A stretch of 64,000 bases of DNA from Candidatus Izemoplasmatales bacterium (lineage in GTDB: Bacteria; Bacillota_I; Bacilli_A; Izemoplasmatales; Hujiaoplasmataceae). Positions 42,426 to 50,195 of the stretch are shown in pieces. The translations under genes were made by a program, and so were the position numbers. The stretch is taken from the NCBI GenBank assembly GCA_041649275.1, contig JBAZNL010000001.1:62001-126000 (forward strand), given 5' to 3'. The notes beneath the pieces are model-generated. The model ran no database searches, was not told where the DNA came from, and was given only the letters and a program-made list of their open reading frames with translations. How positions within the stretch are numbered: position 1 is the first letter of the stretch; each line of letters opens with the position of its first letter.

Positions 42426-42873
42426 CGGCGGCTCCCGTATGGATCGTCATCAGGACCTGGTCGTAGCCGACGACCTGGCCGTTCTTGACGTCGACGCGCT
42501 CGACGACGCCGGCGACCGGCGAGGCGATCTCGTTCATGATCTTCATCGCCTCGATGATGCAGAGGGTCTGGCCCTTCTTCACGATCTGGCCGACTTTGGC
42601 GAATGGTTCGCCGTTGGGGACGGCAGCGGCGTAGTAGGTGCCGACGAGCGGACTCTTGACGGCGACGCAGGTGGCGTTCGGCGACAACCCGCCCTGGACC
42701 GGAGCGCAGGCTTCGCCCTCCGGTGCGGGGGCGGGGGCGTTGGGCGCGGGGGACGCGGTCGGTCCGGCGAGCTTCGAGAGCCTGAGCTTGACGTCGCCGG
42801 TCTCGAGTTCGAGGGCGGTAAGGGTGGAACGTTCGAAATCACGGATGATTCCCTGGATCTCCTTGAGCGTCAT
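42415..42873 (-). CDS. accB: Biotin carboxyl carrier protein of acetyl-CoA carboxylase
   Basis: 152 aa. An N-terminal helix-rich part, a Pro/Ala linker (residues about 40-60) and a C-terminal biotinyl domain with IIEAMKIMNEI; Lys111 is biotinylated. VKSPLVGTYY and PVAGVVE are typical. AGGGAG precedes the start. BirA at 20322 would modify it. Confidence 0.95.
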   Translation of the reverse strand: MTLKEIQGIIRDFERSTLTALELETGDVKLRLSKLAGPTASPAPNAPAPAPEGEACAPVQGGLSPNATCVAVKSPLVGTYYAAAVPNGEPFAKVGQIVKKGQTLCIIEAMKIMNEIASPVAGVVERVDVKNGQVVGYDQVLMTIHTGAADAQ

Positions 42874-42887
42874 GGCGCGGTCTCCCT

Positions 42888-43130
42888 TCAGGCCTTGCGG
42901 GTGCGGTTCTCGACGAGGACGACGATGTCGTCGACCGACTTGAGGCGGGTCGCCTCGTCGTCCTCGATCTTGAAGCCGAAGGTTTCCTCCAGACGCATCA
43001 TCAGTTCGACGGCGTCGAGGCTGTCGATGTTCAGATCTTCCACGAGACGGGTCGAGCGGGACAGTTTCTTCTCGTCGACGCCGAATTCTTTCGCGATCAG
43101 TTCGGTGACTTGGGACAGGATCATGTTCAT
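42888..43130 (-). CDS. acpP: Acyl carrier protein
   Basis: 80 aa. The phosphopantetheine site is DSLDAVEL with Ser37. Acidic helices are as usual for the family. First gene of the operon, so acpP, the acc genes and the fab genes are made together. Start at 43130; a second ATG two codons later is possible. Confidence 0.95.
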   Translation of the reverse strand: MNMILSQVTELIAKEFGVDEKKLSRSTRLVEDLNIDSLDAVELMMRLEETFGFKIEDDEATRLKSVDDIVVLVENRTRKA

Positions 43131-43157
43131 GCGACCTTTCCGAGCGTTTCAAGGGTT

Positions 43158-43174
43158 AGTTTGAATTTCAAAAT
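43158..43174. promoter_or_regulatory. FabT-like operator upstream of acpP
   Basis: AGTTTGAATTTCAAAAT closely fits the FabT box of streptococci (ANTTTGATTATCAAATT as I recall it). It sits just downstream of the -10 box, where a MarR-type repressor would block transcription of the fatty-acid operon. No fabT gene is in the window. Confidence 0.65.
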
Positions 43175-43187
43175 ATCGCTCTCAAAT

Positions 43188-43216
43188 ATCATAATCACAA
43201 CGGGCGATAATGTCAA
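43188..43216 (-). promoter_or_regulatory. Promoter of the fatty-acid operon
   Basis: On the minus strand consensus TTGACA (43211-43216), a 17-nt spacer and TATGAT (43188-43193). Leader length to acpP is about 50 nt and contains the FabT-like box. Confidence 0.8.
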
Positions 43217-43281
43217 CACCCATCGGCGCATTTTCGTCTACCATGAACCGCATTTCACGGAATCGCCACAATCCCCGGCGG

Positions 43282-43319
43282 AAATAAAAACGCACGCCGG
43301 GCGGATGCGCGGCGGGCGT
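43282..43319 (-). terminator. Terminator after the KPEP-repeat gene
   Basis: On the minus strand ACGCCCGCCG pairs with CGGCGTGCGT (one mismatch), followed by TTTTTATTT. Confidence 0.65.
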
Positions 43320-43364
43320 CGGTCGGATTGCGCGGTGCGGCTCATGACAAGAGGATCGTCCTCG

Positions 43365-43481
43365 TCATTTCTTGCCAGCGGGTTTCGGAGCGGGTTTCGG
43401 TTCCGGTTTCGGAGCCGGTTTCGGTTCCGGTTTCGGAGCGGGCTTCGGTTCCGGTTTGACCGGTTTCTTCACTTCTGCCAT
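43365..43481 (-). CDS. 38-aa Lys/Pro/Glu/Ala-repeat protein
   Basis: A short gene read from MAEVKKPV and made mostly of alternating KPEP and KPAP units, ending PAGKK. A strong AAAGGAGGG lies 6-9 nt before the ATG, a promoter-like TTGACT/TATACC pair is upstream and a terminator follows. These signals argue that it is real. There is no signal peptide or membrane span. The product would be an extended polyproline-like chain. It resembles the spacer regions of TonB-like or surface proteins but stands alone. Function unknown. Confidence 0.6.
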   Translation of the reverse strand: MAEVKKPVKPEPKPAPKPEPKPAPKPEPKPAPKPAGKK

Positions 43482-43508
43482 GGAAAGCCCTCCTTTCTCT
43501 TTGTTGTT

Positions 43509-43539
43509 GGTATACCCGGAATCGATCGTTCCGAGTCAA
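43509..43539 (-). promoter_or_regulatory. Possible promoter and palindrome of the KPEP-repeat gene
   Basis: On the minus strand TTGACT (43534-43539) and TATACC (43509-43514) are 19 nt apart, slightly long. The spacer is filled by the inverted repeat CGGAA-n7-TTCCG (43517-43533). Confidence 0.4.
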
Positions 43540-43728
43540 CAAATCGGGGTAGCCAATTGCGGTCGAACGCCAATGAGAGGGATCACCTCCAATATAGCAC
43601 AACCCCCCTGAAATGCAAGGGGTCCGAACCCTGTTTTCGATGCTTTCCGCACGCTTGCCACAGGTCGTTTCCGATGGCGATTTCGCGGCTCGGAAAACAT
43701 TCCGAAAACCGATTCCGGAGGCATGGTG

Positions 43729-43734
43729 TATAAT
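43729..43734 (+). promoter_or_regulatory. -10 box of ispG
   Basis: TATAAT in the context GGTGTATAATGG, leaving a leader of only about 10 nt before the ispG start. No clear -35 box. Confidence 0.45.
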
Positions 43735-43751
43735 GGAAACGGGTGATCGAC

Positions 43752-44801
43752 ATGTATGAGAGAAACCGCACCAGACCGGTCCTCGTCGGCTCCGTCCAGA
43801 TCGGCGGAAACGACCGGATCGTCGTCCAGAGCATGACCACGACGAAGACGAAGGACATCGCCGCGACCGTCGCGCAGATCGACGCGCTGGTCCGCGCCGG
43901 CTGCCAGATCGCGCGCGTCGCGGTCCTCGACATGACCGATGCGGCCGCGATCGGCGAGATCGTGAAACGGATCTCGATCCCCCTCGTGGCCGACATCCAC
44001 TACGATCACCGGCTCGCCCTCGAGGCGATCCGCCAGGGCGTTCACAAGATCCGCATCAATCCCGGCAACATCGGCGCCGACGAGCACGTGAGGGCGGTCG
44101 TCGACGCATGCGCGAAACGACACATCCCGATCCGCATCGGGATCAACTCCGGCTCGCTCGAACCGTCGATCCTGGCGAAGTACGGATCGCCCACGGCCGA
44201 AGCGATGGTCGCGTCCGCGAAATACCACGTCGACCTCCTCGAACGCTACGACTTCACCGACATCGTGCTCTCGCTCAAGTCGACCGACATGCGCGCCACC
44301 GTCGCCGCCTACGAGCTCGCCGCGAAGACGTTTTCGTATCCCCTCCACCTCGGCATCACCGAAGCCGGCACCGCCGTCGGCGGCACGATCCGCTCCTCGA
44401 TCGGCCTCGGCATCCTGATCCACGAGGGGATCGGTTCGACGATCCGCGTCTCGCTCACGGCCGACCCCGTCGAGGAGATCCGGGTCGCCAAGGAGATCCT
44501 CACCAACTTCGGCCTCTGGAAGAAGCCGCGGCTCATCAGCTGTCCGACCTGCGGACGGATCCAGTACGACATGATCCCGATCGCGACCGCGATCGAAGCG
44601 TATCTCGATACGATCGACAAGGACATCACCGTCGCAATCATGGGTTGCGCCGTCAACGGCATCGGCGAGGCACGCGACGCCCAGATCGCCGTCGCCGGCG
44701 GGAAGGAAGAAGCCCTGCTCTTCGTCGACGGGAAGATCGTCCGGAAGGTGCCCCAGGCCGATCTCGTCGCCGCCCTCAAGGAAGCCATCGACGCCTATTG
44801 A
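43752..44801 (+). CDS. ispG: 4-hydroxy-3-methylbut-2-enyl diphosphate synthase (flavodoxin)
   Basis: 349 aa, penultimate iron-sulfur enzyme of the MEP isoprenoid pathway. The start at 43752 is chosen because GGTGAT lies four nt before it; an in-frame GTG at 43743 is too close to the predicted transcript start. TIM-barrel marks: VQSMTTTKTKDIAATVAQI, VADIHYDHRLAL, KIRINPGNIG and HLGITEAGT. The 4Fe-4S ligands are in ISCPTCGR and MGCAVNGIGEARDAQIAVAGG. The gene stands alone. Confidence 0.95.
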   Translation: MYERNRTRPVLVGSVQIGGNDRIVVQSMTTTKTKDIAATVAQIDALVRAGCQIARVAVLDMTDAAAIGEIVKRISIPLVADIHYDHRLALEAIRQGVHKIRINPGNIGADEHVRAVVDACAKRHIPIRIGINSGSLEPSILAKYGSPTAEAMVASAKYHVDLLERYDFTDIVLSLKSTDMRATVAAYELAAKTFSYPLHLGITEAGTAVGGTIRSSIGLGILIHEGIGSTIRVSLTADPVEEIRVAKEILTNFGLWKKPRLISCPTCGRIQYDMIPIATAIEAYLDTIDKDITVAIMGCAVNGIGEARDAQIAVAGGKEEALLFVDGKIVRKVPQADLVAALKEAIDAY

Positions 44802-44816
44802 CGATGCCATCGGAAA

Positions 44817-44860
44817 CAAAAGATCCCCGTCCGCGGTTCAGCGGACGGGGATCTTTTCGT
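44817..44860. terminator. Bidirectional terminator between ispG and the nitroreductase gene
   Basis: A 17-bp stem AAAAGATCCCCGTCCGC with its complement around GGTTCA. T-runs arise on both strands. Confidence 0.85.
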
Positions 44861-44874
44861 TCGAAATGCTTGAT

Positions 44875-45468
44875 TCAGCGTTTGACGAGCAGCCGCTCGT
44901 GGATCTTGTCGGGATCCTTCGCACGGGCCGGGGCGAGGATCTTCCCGAACGGCATCTGCGCGGACATCCGCCACGTCGACGGAATCGCGAACGCTTCTTT
45001 GACGGCGTCCTCGATCAGTTCGCCGTAATGCTGCAGGGACGCGCCGTAGCCGACGTCGGCGAGCGCGACCCAGACGTTCGACTGGAGCATCCCGCCCTGC
45101 TCGACCGCCCAGCGTTCGAAGTTTCTGGCATAGAGCGGGTTGGCCTTGGCGAGGCCGTCGGTGACGGCGGAATCGTCGTAGAAGAGGACCGTGCCGCGGC
45201 CGGCGGAAAAGCCCGCGATCTTCTTCTCGGTCTTGGGAAACGACGCTTCGGGAACGATCTTGCGGAGTGCCTCGAGGACGATTTTCCAGAGGCGGAGGTG
45301 GCTTTCGCCGAAGAGCAGAAGGACGCGCTGGCTGCGCGCATCGTAGGCGGACGGGGTGAATTCGAGCGCGTGGGCGATAAGGGCGGAGACGATGTCGTCG
45401 GACACGACCGTCTCGTTGGACAGGGTATAGTTCGAACGGCGCGTTTCCAGCGCCTTGCGGAATTCCAT
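44875..45468 (-). CDS. Nitroreductase family protein
   Basis: 197 aa FMN-type oxidoreductase of the short nitroreductase group. The start at 45468 (MEFRKALETRRS) has GAGGAGG upstream. Family marks: ALETRRSNYTLS (FMN-binding Arg region), FTPSAYDARSQRVLLL, a central AVEQGGMLQSNVWVALADVGYGASLQHY and MPFGKI. It probably reduces quinones or nitro compounds; its substrate is unknown. Confidence 0.88.
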   Translation of the reverse strand: MEFRKALETRRSNYTLSNETVVSDDIVSALIAHALEFTPSAYDARSQRVLLLFGESHLRLWKIVLEALRKIVPEASFPKTEKKIAGFSAGRGTVLFYDDSAVTDGLAKANPLYARNFERWAVEQGGMLQSNVWVALADVGYGASLQHYGELIEDAVKEAFAIPSTWRMSAQMPFGKILAPARAKDPDKIHERLLVKR

Positions 45469-45501
45469 AGGATGCCTCCTCATGAGATGGACCTCAATCA
45501 T

Positions 45502-45507
45502 AGTATA
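45502..45507 (-). promoter_or_regulatory. Extended -10 box of the nitroreductase gene
   Basis: TATACT on the minus strand preceded by TGG, an extended -10 (TGnTATACT). The -35 is weak. Confidence 0.45.
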
Positions 45508-45551
45508 CCATTCGCCGCGAACCTGGGCGAGGACGACGCTCGACGTCGCTC

Positions 45552-45582
45552 AAAAAGGAAGGCCGGAGCGGCTCCGGCCTTC
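45552..45582 (-). terminator. Terminator after the small membrane-anchored protein gene
   Basis: AAGGCCGGAGC pairs with GCTCCGGCCTT around a 2-nt loop on the minus strand, then CCTTTTT. Confidence 0.8.
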
Positions 45583-46072
45583 AGTCGAACAACACCATGA
45601 CCGTGGTGCCCTCAGGAACCACTTCGCAATCGAAGCCGGCGACCGCACGGACCGCCGCTTCCACGGACGGATCGCACACGACGACGTTCACGACGAGCGA
45701 GTTGAGTTCGGGGTAGAAGCTCACTTCGTCGATTCCGAGCTCGTCCCGGCATTCCAGCAGGCGGATCTTGATCATCATCAGGTCGAAGAGCGATCGATCC
45801 GTCTCCACGAACCCGACGGATTCGCCCAGACGGTTGCGGACGGCGCGTTCGTAGGCTCCCACCCGCGCTGCGCCGGCGTCGCGGTCGACATAGACGTAGA
45901 GCCGGTCCCGGACGCGATAGGATCCGCCGTAGACGTCGGTATCGCGCAGATCCGCCGGCAGGACGAGGTCGTCGCCGGCCGCCGGGGCGGACGGAAGGAT
46001 GACCCGCACCGACAGCGCGAACAGCACCCCGAGCGCTCCGAGGATTCCGAGTGTTCCGAGAAACCGCTTCAT
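45581..46072 (-). CDS. Membrane-anchored protein of unknown function
   Basis: 163 aa. GGAGGAGG lies upstream of the start at 46072. An N-terminal signal/anchor (residues about 1-26, FLGTLGILGALGVLFALSV) is not followed by a lipobox, so the protein may be anchored or released. The outside part is soluble and of mixed alpha/beta type: RDRLYVYVDRDAGAARVGAY, a helix LFDLMMIKIRLLECRDEL and two beta-hairpins ending VPEGTTVMVLFD. I do not recognise the family. It is a single-gene unit with a strong promoter. Confidence 0.75.
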   Translation of the reverse strand: MKRFLGTLGILGALGVLFALSVRVILPSAPAAGDDLVLPADLRDTDVYGGSYRVRDRLYVYVDRDAGAARVGAYERAVRNRLGESVGFVETDRSLFDLMMIKIRLLECRDELGIDEVSFYPELNSLVVNVVVCDPSVEAAVRAVAGFDCEVVPEGTTVMVLFD

Positions 46073-46124
46073 GATCAGGCACCTCCTCCGCCGAAAACGT
46101 GAATCCATGTCCCGTTTCGATTCC

Positions 46125-46152
46125 ATGATAGCACGATCGTGCCGTTTGTCAA
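46125..46152 (-). promoter_or_regulatory. Promoter with palindromic spacer
   Basis: On the minus strand TTGACA (46147-46152), a 16-nt spacer and TATCAT (46125-46130). The spacer holds the perfect palindrome GCACGATCGTGC (46131-46142), a likely repressor site for the small membrane-anchored protein gene. Confidence 0.65.
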
Positions 46153-46219
46153 CACGTTCGCGGAAAACGGACGATCAATCCGGAAAATGAACAAGGGCGA
46201 CCCGCAGGCCGCCCTTTCG

Positions 46220-46981
46220 CTACAGGTTGGTGGAGAGGAACAGGTTGATGACGTCCTTGAGCGGATTGTGGTCGTAGATCCACTTCGAGATGCGGAACTG
46301 TTCCTCGAATTCGGGCGCGAGCCCGAAGTCGACCGAGATGAATCCGCCGATCGCCTCGGAGATCGCCGGAATCGTCATGAGGAGGCCGAGGAGGAAGAAC
46401 AGGACCAGCACGATCGCGAAAATCTTGACGAGCCCGAAGAGCACGCCGAGGACCTTGTCGACCTCGCGGATGACCGGGATCTTGGTGATGCCCTTGACGA
46501 TCAGCTTGAGGATGAAGAAGACGATGATCGAGCCGAAGAACAGGCAGATGAAGGCGATCACGAGCATCGCCACGTCCTTGAGGACGGGATGGATCGTGTC
46601 GACGAGCGAGGCGGCGATGTCCTCCACCTTGATGCCGTCGGCGATCCATTCCTGCAGGAAGGTCGGGAAGCTCGGAAACGCCTCCTGGATCGCCGCGAGA
46701 CGGTTTTCGTAGGTGAACTGCACCGTGAACTGCGCCGTCTGCGTGTTCAGGTACTCGAGGATCTTCGTGCTCACCGTCGGACCGATCCACTGGTCGAGGA
46801 CGCCGGCGAACGGACGCGCGAAGATGATCGAGCCGAGGATGCCGAAGATGCCGGACGCCATCTGGACGATCTTGAGCAAAAATCCCGACTTCCATCCGAT
46901 GATGCCGAAGACGATGGCGACGAGGACGATGCCGACGTCGACGATGCCGATGCCGAAGGAACCGAAATTGAGAAGCGTCAT
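46220..46981 (-). CDS. CvpA family membrane protein
   Basis: 253 aa with about four membrane spans. VDVGIVLVAIVFGIIGWKSGFLLKIVQM at the N-terminus and IPVIREVDKVLGVLFGLVKI near residues 170-190 are typical of CvpA-like proteins. Between them is a soluble loop. The family is loosely linked to colicin V production and envelope robustness, without a defined reaction. It is 26 nt downstream of gcvPB, but a functional link to glycine cleavage is not evident. Confidence 0.8.
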   Translation of the reverse strand: MTLLNFGSFGIGIVDVGIVLVAIVFGIIGWKSGFLLKIVQMASGIFGILGSIIFARPFAGVLDQWIGPTVSTKILEYLNTQTAQFTVQFTYENRLAAIQEAFPSFPTFLQEWIADGIKVEDIAASLVDTIHPVLKDVAMLVIAFICLFFGSIIVFFILKLIVKGITKIPVIREVDKVLGVLFGLVKIFAIVLVLFFLLGLLMTIPAISEAIGGFISVDFGLAPEFEEQFRISKWIYDHNPLKDVINLFLSTNL

Positions 46982-47007
46982 GTACTGTACCCCCCTAGGT
47001 CACACGG

Positions 47008-48474
47008 TTAACGCGCGTGTTCCGCGATGTAGTCCTGATACGTGAGGATCATTTTCTTGGCCGCGTAGACCTCGTCGATGCGGGTCACGGGTGTCGTCGT
47101 CGGTGCGTTCTTGAGCGCATCCGGGTTTTCGATCGCCTCGTCGGCGACCTTCCGCATCACGTCGATGAAGGCGTCGAGCGTCTGTTTCGACTCGGTTTCC
47201 GTCGGTTCGATCATGATCGATTGATGGAAGAGGAGCGGGAAGTAGATCGTCGGTGCGTGGAAGCCGTAGTCGAGCAGGCGCTTGGCGACGTCGAGCGTGG
47301 TCACGCCGGTCGACTGGTCGACGAGACCGTCGAAGACGCACTCGTGCATCGCGAAACTGTCGATCGGCAACTTGTACTTGTCCTTCAGGGCGACGCGCAC
47401 GTAGTTGGCGTTGATCGTCGCGAGGCGGCCGACGTCCTTCATGTGCTCGCGACCGAGCGTGAGGCAGTAGGCGTAGGCGCGCAGCCAGACGCGGAAGTTC
47501 CCGTAGAAGCCGGAGACGGAGCCGATCGCGTCGGCGGCGTGCTCGACGTAGAAGGAATCGCCGTCCTTCTTCACCTGCGGGTTGGGCAGGAAGCGCTCGA
47601 GCCCCTGGCGGACGCCGACGGGTCCGGATCCCGGACCGCCGCCGCCATGCGGCGTGGAGAAGGTCTTGTGGAGGTTGATGTGCATCACGTCGAAGCCGAG
47701 GTCGCCGGGACGGCACTGGCCGAGGATCGCGTTCAGGTTGGCGCCGTCGTAGTACATCAGGCCGCCGGCCGCGTGCACAAGACGGGTGATCTCGAGGATG
47801 TTCTTGTCGAAGATGCCGAGGGTGTTCGGATTCGTGAGCATCATCCCGGCGATCTCGTCGGAGAGGACCGCCCTGAGGGCGTCCATGTCGACGAAGCCTT
47901 CCGGCGTCGACGGAATCTCGACGATCTCGAAGCCGCAGAGCGCGGCCGAGGCGGGGTTGGTGCCGTGGGCGGCGTCGGGGACGACGACCTTCTTCCGTTT
48001 GAAGTCGCCCCGGTCCTCGTGGTAGGCCTTGATGATCATCAGTCCGGTGAGTTCGCCGTGGGCTCCCGCGAACGGGTTGAGCGAAAACTCGGAGAGGCCG
48101 GAGATCTCCGAAAGCATTCCCTGCAGCTCGTGGTAGACGCGGAGCGCGCCCTGGACCTGGCCGGCCGGCTGGAGCGGGTGGATGCCGGTGAATCCGGGCA
48201 GCGAGGCGATCTCGTCGTTGATCTTCGGATTGTACTTCATCGTGCAGGAGCCGAGCGGGTAGAAGCCCGACTCGACGCCGAAGTTCTTCTGCGAGAGGTT
48301 GGTGTAGTGACGGACGACGTCGAGTTCGGAAACCTCGGGAAGCGCCGGTGCGGTCGGGCGCAACAGCCCGCCGAGATCGGCGAGACGATGGCTTCCGCGC
48401 TCGGGCTCGGGAAGCGAGAAGCCCACGCGGCCGGGAACGGAAAGTTCGAAGACGAGACGGTCGTAACGATTCAT
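47008..48474 (-). CDS. gcvPB: Glycine dehydrogenase (decarboxylating) subunit 2
   Basis: 488 aa, C-terminal half of the P-protein as a separate subunit. The PLP lysine is Lys270 in NLHKTFSTPHGGGGPG. Other marks: SCTMKYNPKIND, PFAGAHGELTGL, PDAAHGTNPASA and the HECVFDGLVDQ segment. It begins inside the gcvPA stop (ATGA). With GcvPA it decarboxylates glycine and passes the aminomethyl group to GcvH. Confidence 0.95.
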   Translation of the reverse strand: MNRYDRLVFELSVPGRVGFSLPEPERGSHRLADLGGLLRPTAPALPEVSELDVVRHYTNLSQKNFGVESGFYPLGSCTMKYNPKINDEIASLPGFTGIHPLQPAGQVQGALRVYHELQGMLSEISGLSEFSLNPFAGAHGELTGLMIIKAYHEDRGDFKRKKVVVPDAAHGTNPASAALCGFEIVEIPSTPEGFVDMDALRAVLSDEIAGMMLTNPNTLGIFDKNILEITRLVHAAGGLMYYDGANLNAILGQCRPGDLGFDVMHINLHKTFSTPHGGGGPGSGPVGVRQGLERFLPNPQVKKDGDSFYVEHAADAIGSVSGFYGNFRVWLRAYAYCLTLGREHMKDVGRLATINANYVRVALKDKYKLPIDSFAMHECVFDGLVDQSTGVTTLDVAKRLLDYGFHAPTIYFPLLFHQSIMIEPTETESKQTLDAFIDVMRKVADEAIENPDALKNAPTTTPVTRIDEVYAAKKMILTYQDYIAEHAR

Positions 48475-49805
48475 CGGAGGCCTCCCAGAACGGCGGCGAA
48501 CCGTTCGATCTCGGCATCGGTGCGTTTCTCGGTGACGGCGAAGTTGACGACGTCGCGATACGCCTCGTCGTAATCGGCGAGGCTCACGGCGCCGAAGAAG
48601 CCGGCCTCGGCGAGCGCCTCCTGAATCCGCGCCTGGTCGAGCGAGGTATGGAGCACGAACTCCTTCAGGAAGGACTTGTCGAAGACGGGGGAGAACTTCC
48701 CCGTGGCGACGAGCAGATCATGAAGCTTATGCGCCTTTTCGTAGGAGAGTTCGTTCACCCGCTTCAGTCCCTCGGGGCCCATCAGGGACAGATAGATCGT
48801 CCCGTAGAGTGCCATCAGCGACTGGTTCGAGCAGATGTTGGAGTTGGCCTTCTCGCGGCGGATGTGCTGTTCGCGCGCCTGAAGCGTGAGGACGAAGGCG
48901 CGTTTGCCGTTCCGGTCGAACGACTGGCCGACGATCCGGCCCGGCATCCGGCGGACGTACGGCTTCTTCGTGGCGAGGTAGCCGAGGTAGGGACCGCCGA
49001 ACGCGAGCGGCATCCCGAGCGACTGGCAGTCGCCGCAGGCGATGTCGGCGCCGTCTTCGGCGGGCGTTTTGAGAACGCCGAGCGTCGAGATGTCGCACGA
49101 CTCGATCATCACCGAACCGTTGTTGTGGATCGCATCGGCGAATCCTTCGAAGGATTCGATGATCCCGAAGTAGTTCGGCTTCTGGACCAGGACGCCGGCG
49201 ACCGTCTCGTCGAGCAGCGCGGAGAGGTCCGTGAAGGACGTCTCGCCGTCGGCGACGGGCACGAACGCGACCTCGAGGCCGCGGAAGTGGGCGTAGGTCA
49301 TGACGACCTCGGCGATGTTCGGATGGACCGCGGCGGAGACGAGGACCTTGTTCCGCCTGGCGATCGCGGAAGCCATGAAGCAGGCTTCGGCGGCGGCGGT
49401 CGGGCCGTCGTACATCGAGGCGTTGGAGACCTCCATGCCCGTGAGCATGGTCACCATCGACTGGTATTCGAAGATGTAGGAAAGCGTCCCCTGGGCGATT
49501 TCCGGCTGATAGGGGGTATAGGAGGTGAGGAATTCCTGGCGCGCGATGAGCGCGTGGATCACGGCGGGATCGTAGTGGTCGTAGGCGCCGAGGCCGGAGA
49601 AGACGGTCATCGTCCGGTTCTCGTTCGCGATCGCCTGCAGGCGGGCGCGCAATTCGACTTCGGAAAGCGCGGACGGGATCGCGTAGTCCCGCGTCATCCG
49701 TACCGACGCGGGGATGTCGACGAACATGTCCTGATCCGCGGCGATGCCGATCCTCGCCCGCATCGCCGCCAGATCGGCTTCGGTATGCGGGAAGTATTTG
49801 AACAC
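48471..49805 (-). CDS. gcvPA: Glycine dehydrogenase (decarboxylating) subunit 1
   Basis: 444 aa. YFPHTEADLAAMRARIGI at the N-terminus, TPYQPEIAQGTLSYIFEYQ near residues 112-130, NASMYDGPTAAAEACFMA, and ACGDCQSLGMPLAFGGPYLGY fit the N-terminal GcvP half. It lies 12 nt after gcvH. Confidence 0.95.
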   Translation of the reverse strand: MFKYFPHTEADLAAMRARIGIAADQDMFVDIPASVRMTRDYAIPSALSEVELRARLQAIANENRTMTVFSGLGAYDHYDPAVIHALIARQEFLTSYTPYQPEIAQGTLSYIFEYQSMVTMLTGMEVSNASMYDGPTAAAEACFMASAIARRNKVLVSAAVHPNIAEVVMTYAHFRGLEVAFVPVADGETSFTDLSALLDETVAGVLVQKPNYFGIIESFEGFADAIHNNGSVMIESCDISTLGVLKTPAEDGADIACGDCQSLGMPLAFGGPYLGYLATKKPYVRRMPGRIVGQSFDRNGKRAFVLTLQAREQHIRREKANSNICSNQSLMALYGTIYLSLMGPEGLKRVNELSYEKAHKLHDLLVATGKFSPVFDKSFLKEFVLHTSLDQARIQEALAEAGFFGAVSLADYDEAYRDVVNFAVTEKRTDAEIERFAAVLGGLR

Positions 49806-49817
49806 GGCGGTTCCTCC

Positions 49818-50195
49818 CTACTTGGAGACGGCGCGATACTGGTCGGGAGACAACAGGTTCTTGAGTTCGGCCGGGTCGGCGATCTTGATCCGGATCATCC
49901 ACGATTCGAACGCGTCCCTGTTCACGCCCTCGGGATCGCCGACGAGGTCTTCGTTCACTTCGACGACGGTGCCGGAGAGCGGCGAGATCAGGTCGCTGGC
50001 GGCCTTGACGGATTCGACGGCGCCGAATTCCTTGTTCTGCGCGAGTCTGGTGCCGGCGGCCGGGAGGTCGACGAAGACGACGGTGCCGAGCTGATGCGCG
50101 GCGAATTCGGTGATGCCGATGACGGCGGTGTCGCCATCGACCTTGACCCACTCGTGGGTCGGATTGTAGAGGATTCCTTCCAGAACTCTGCTCAT
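49818..50195 (-). CDS. gcvH: Glycine cleavage system H protein
   Basis: 125 aa lipoyl carrier. The lipoylated residue is Lys64 in ESVKAASDLISP. THEWVKVDGDTAVIGITEFA and GTVVFVDLP are standard. It overlaps gcvT by ATGA. LplA, encoded two genes upstream, can attach the lipoate. Confidence 0.95.
   Translation of the reverse strand: MSRVLEGILYNPTHEWVKVDGDTAVIGITEFAAHQLGTVVFVDLPAAGTRLAQNKEFGAVESVKAASDLISPLSGTVVEVNEDLVGDPEGVNRDAFESWMIRIKIADPAELKNLLSPDQYRAVSK

Noticed and set aside
43365..43481. CRISPR-like repeat in the KPEP gene region
   Set aside because: The repetition is a short in-frame codon repeat within a gene, without spacers.
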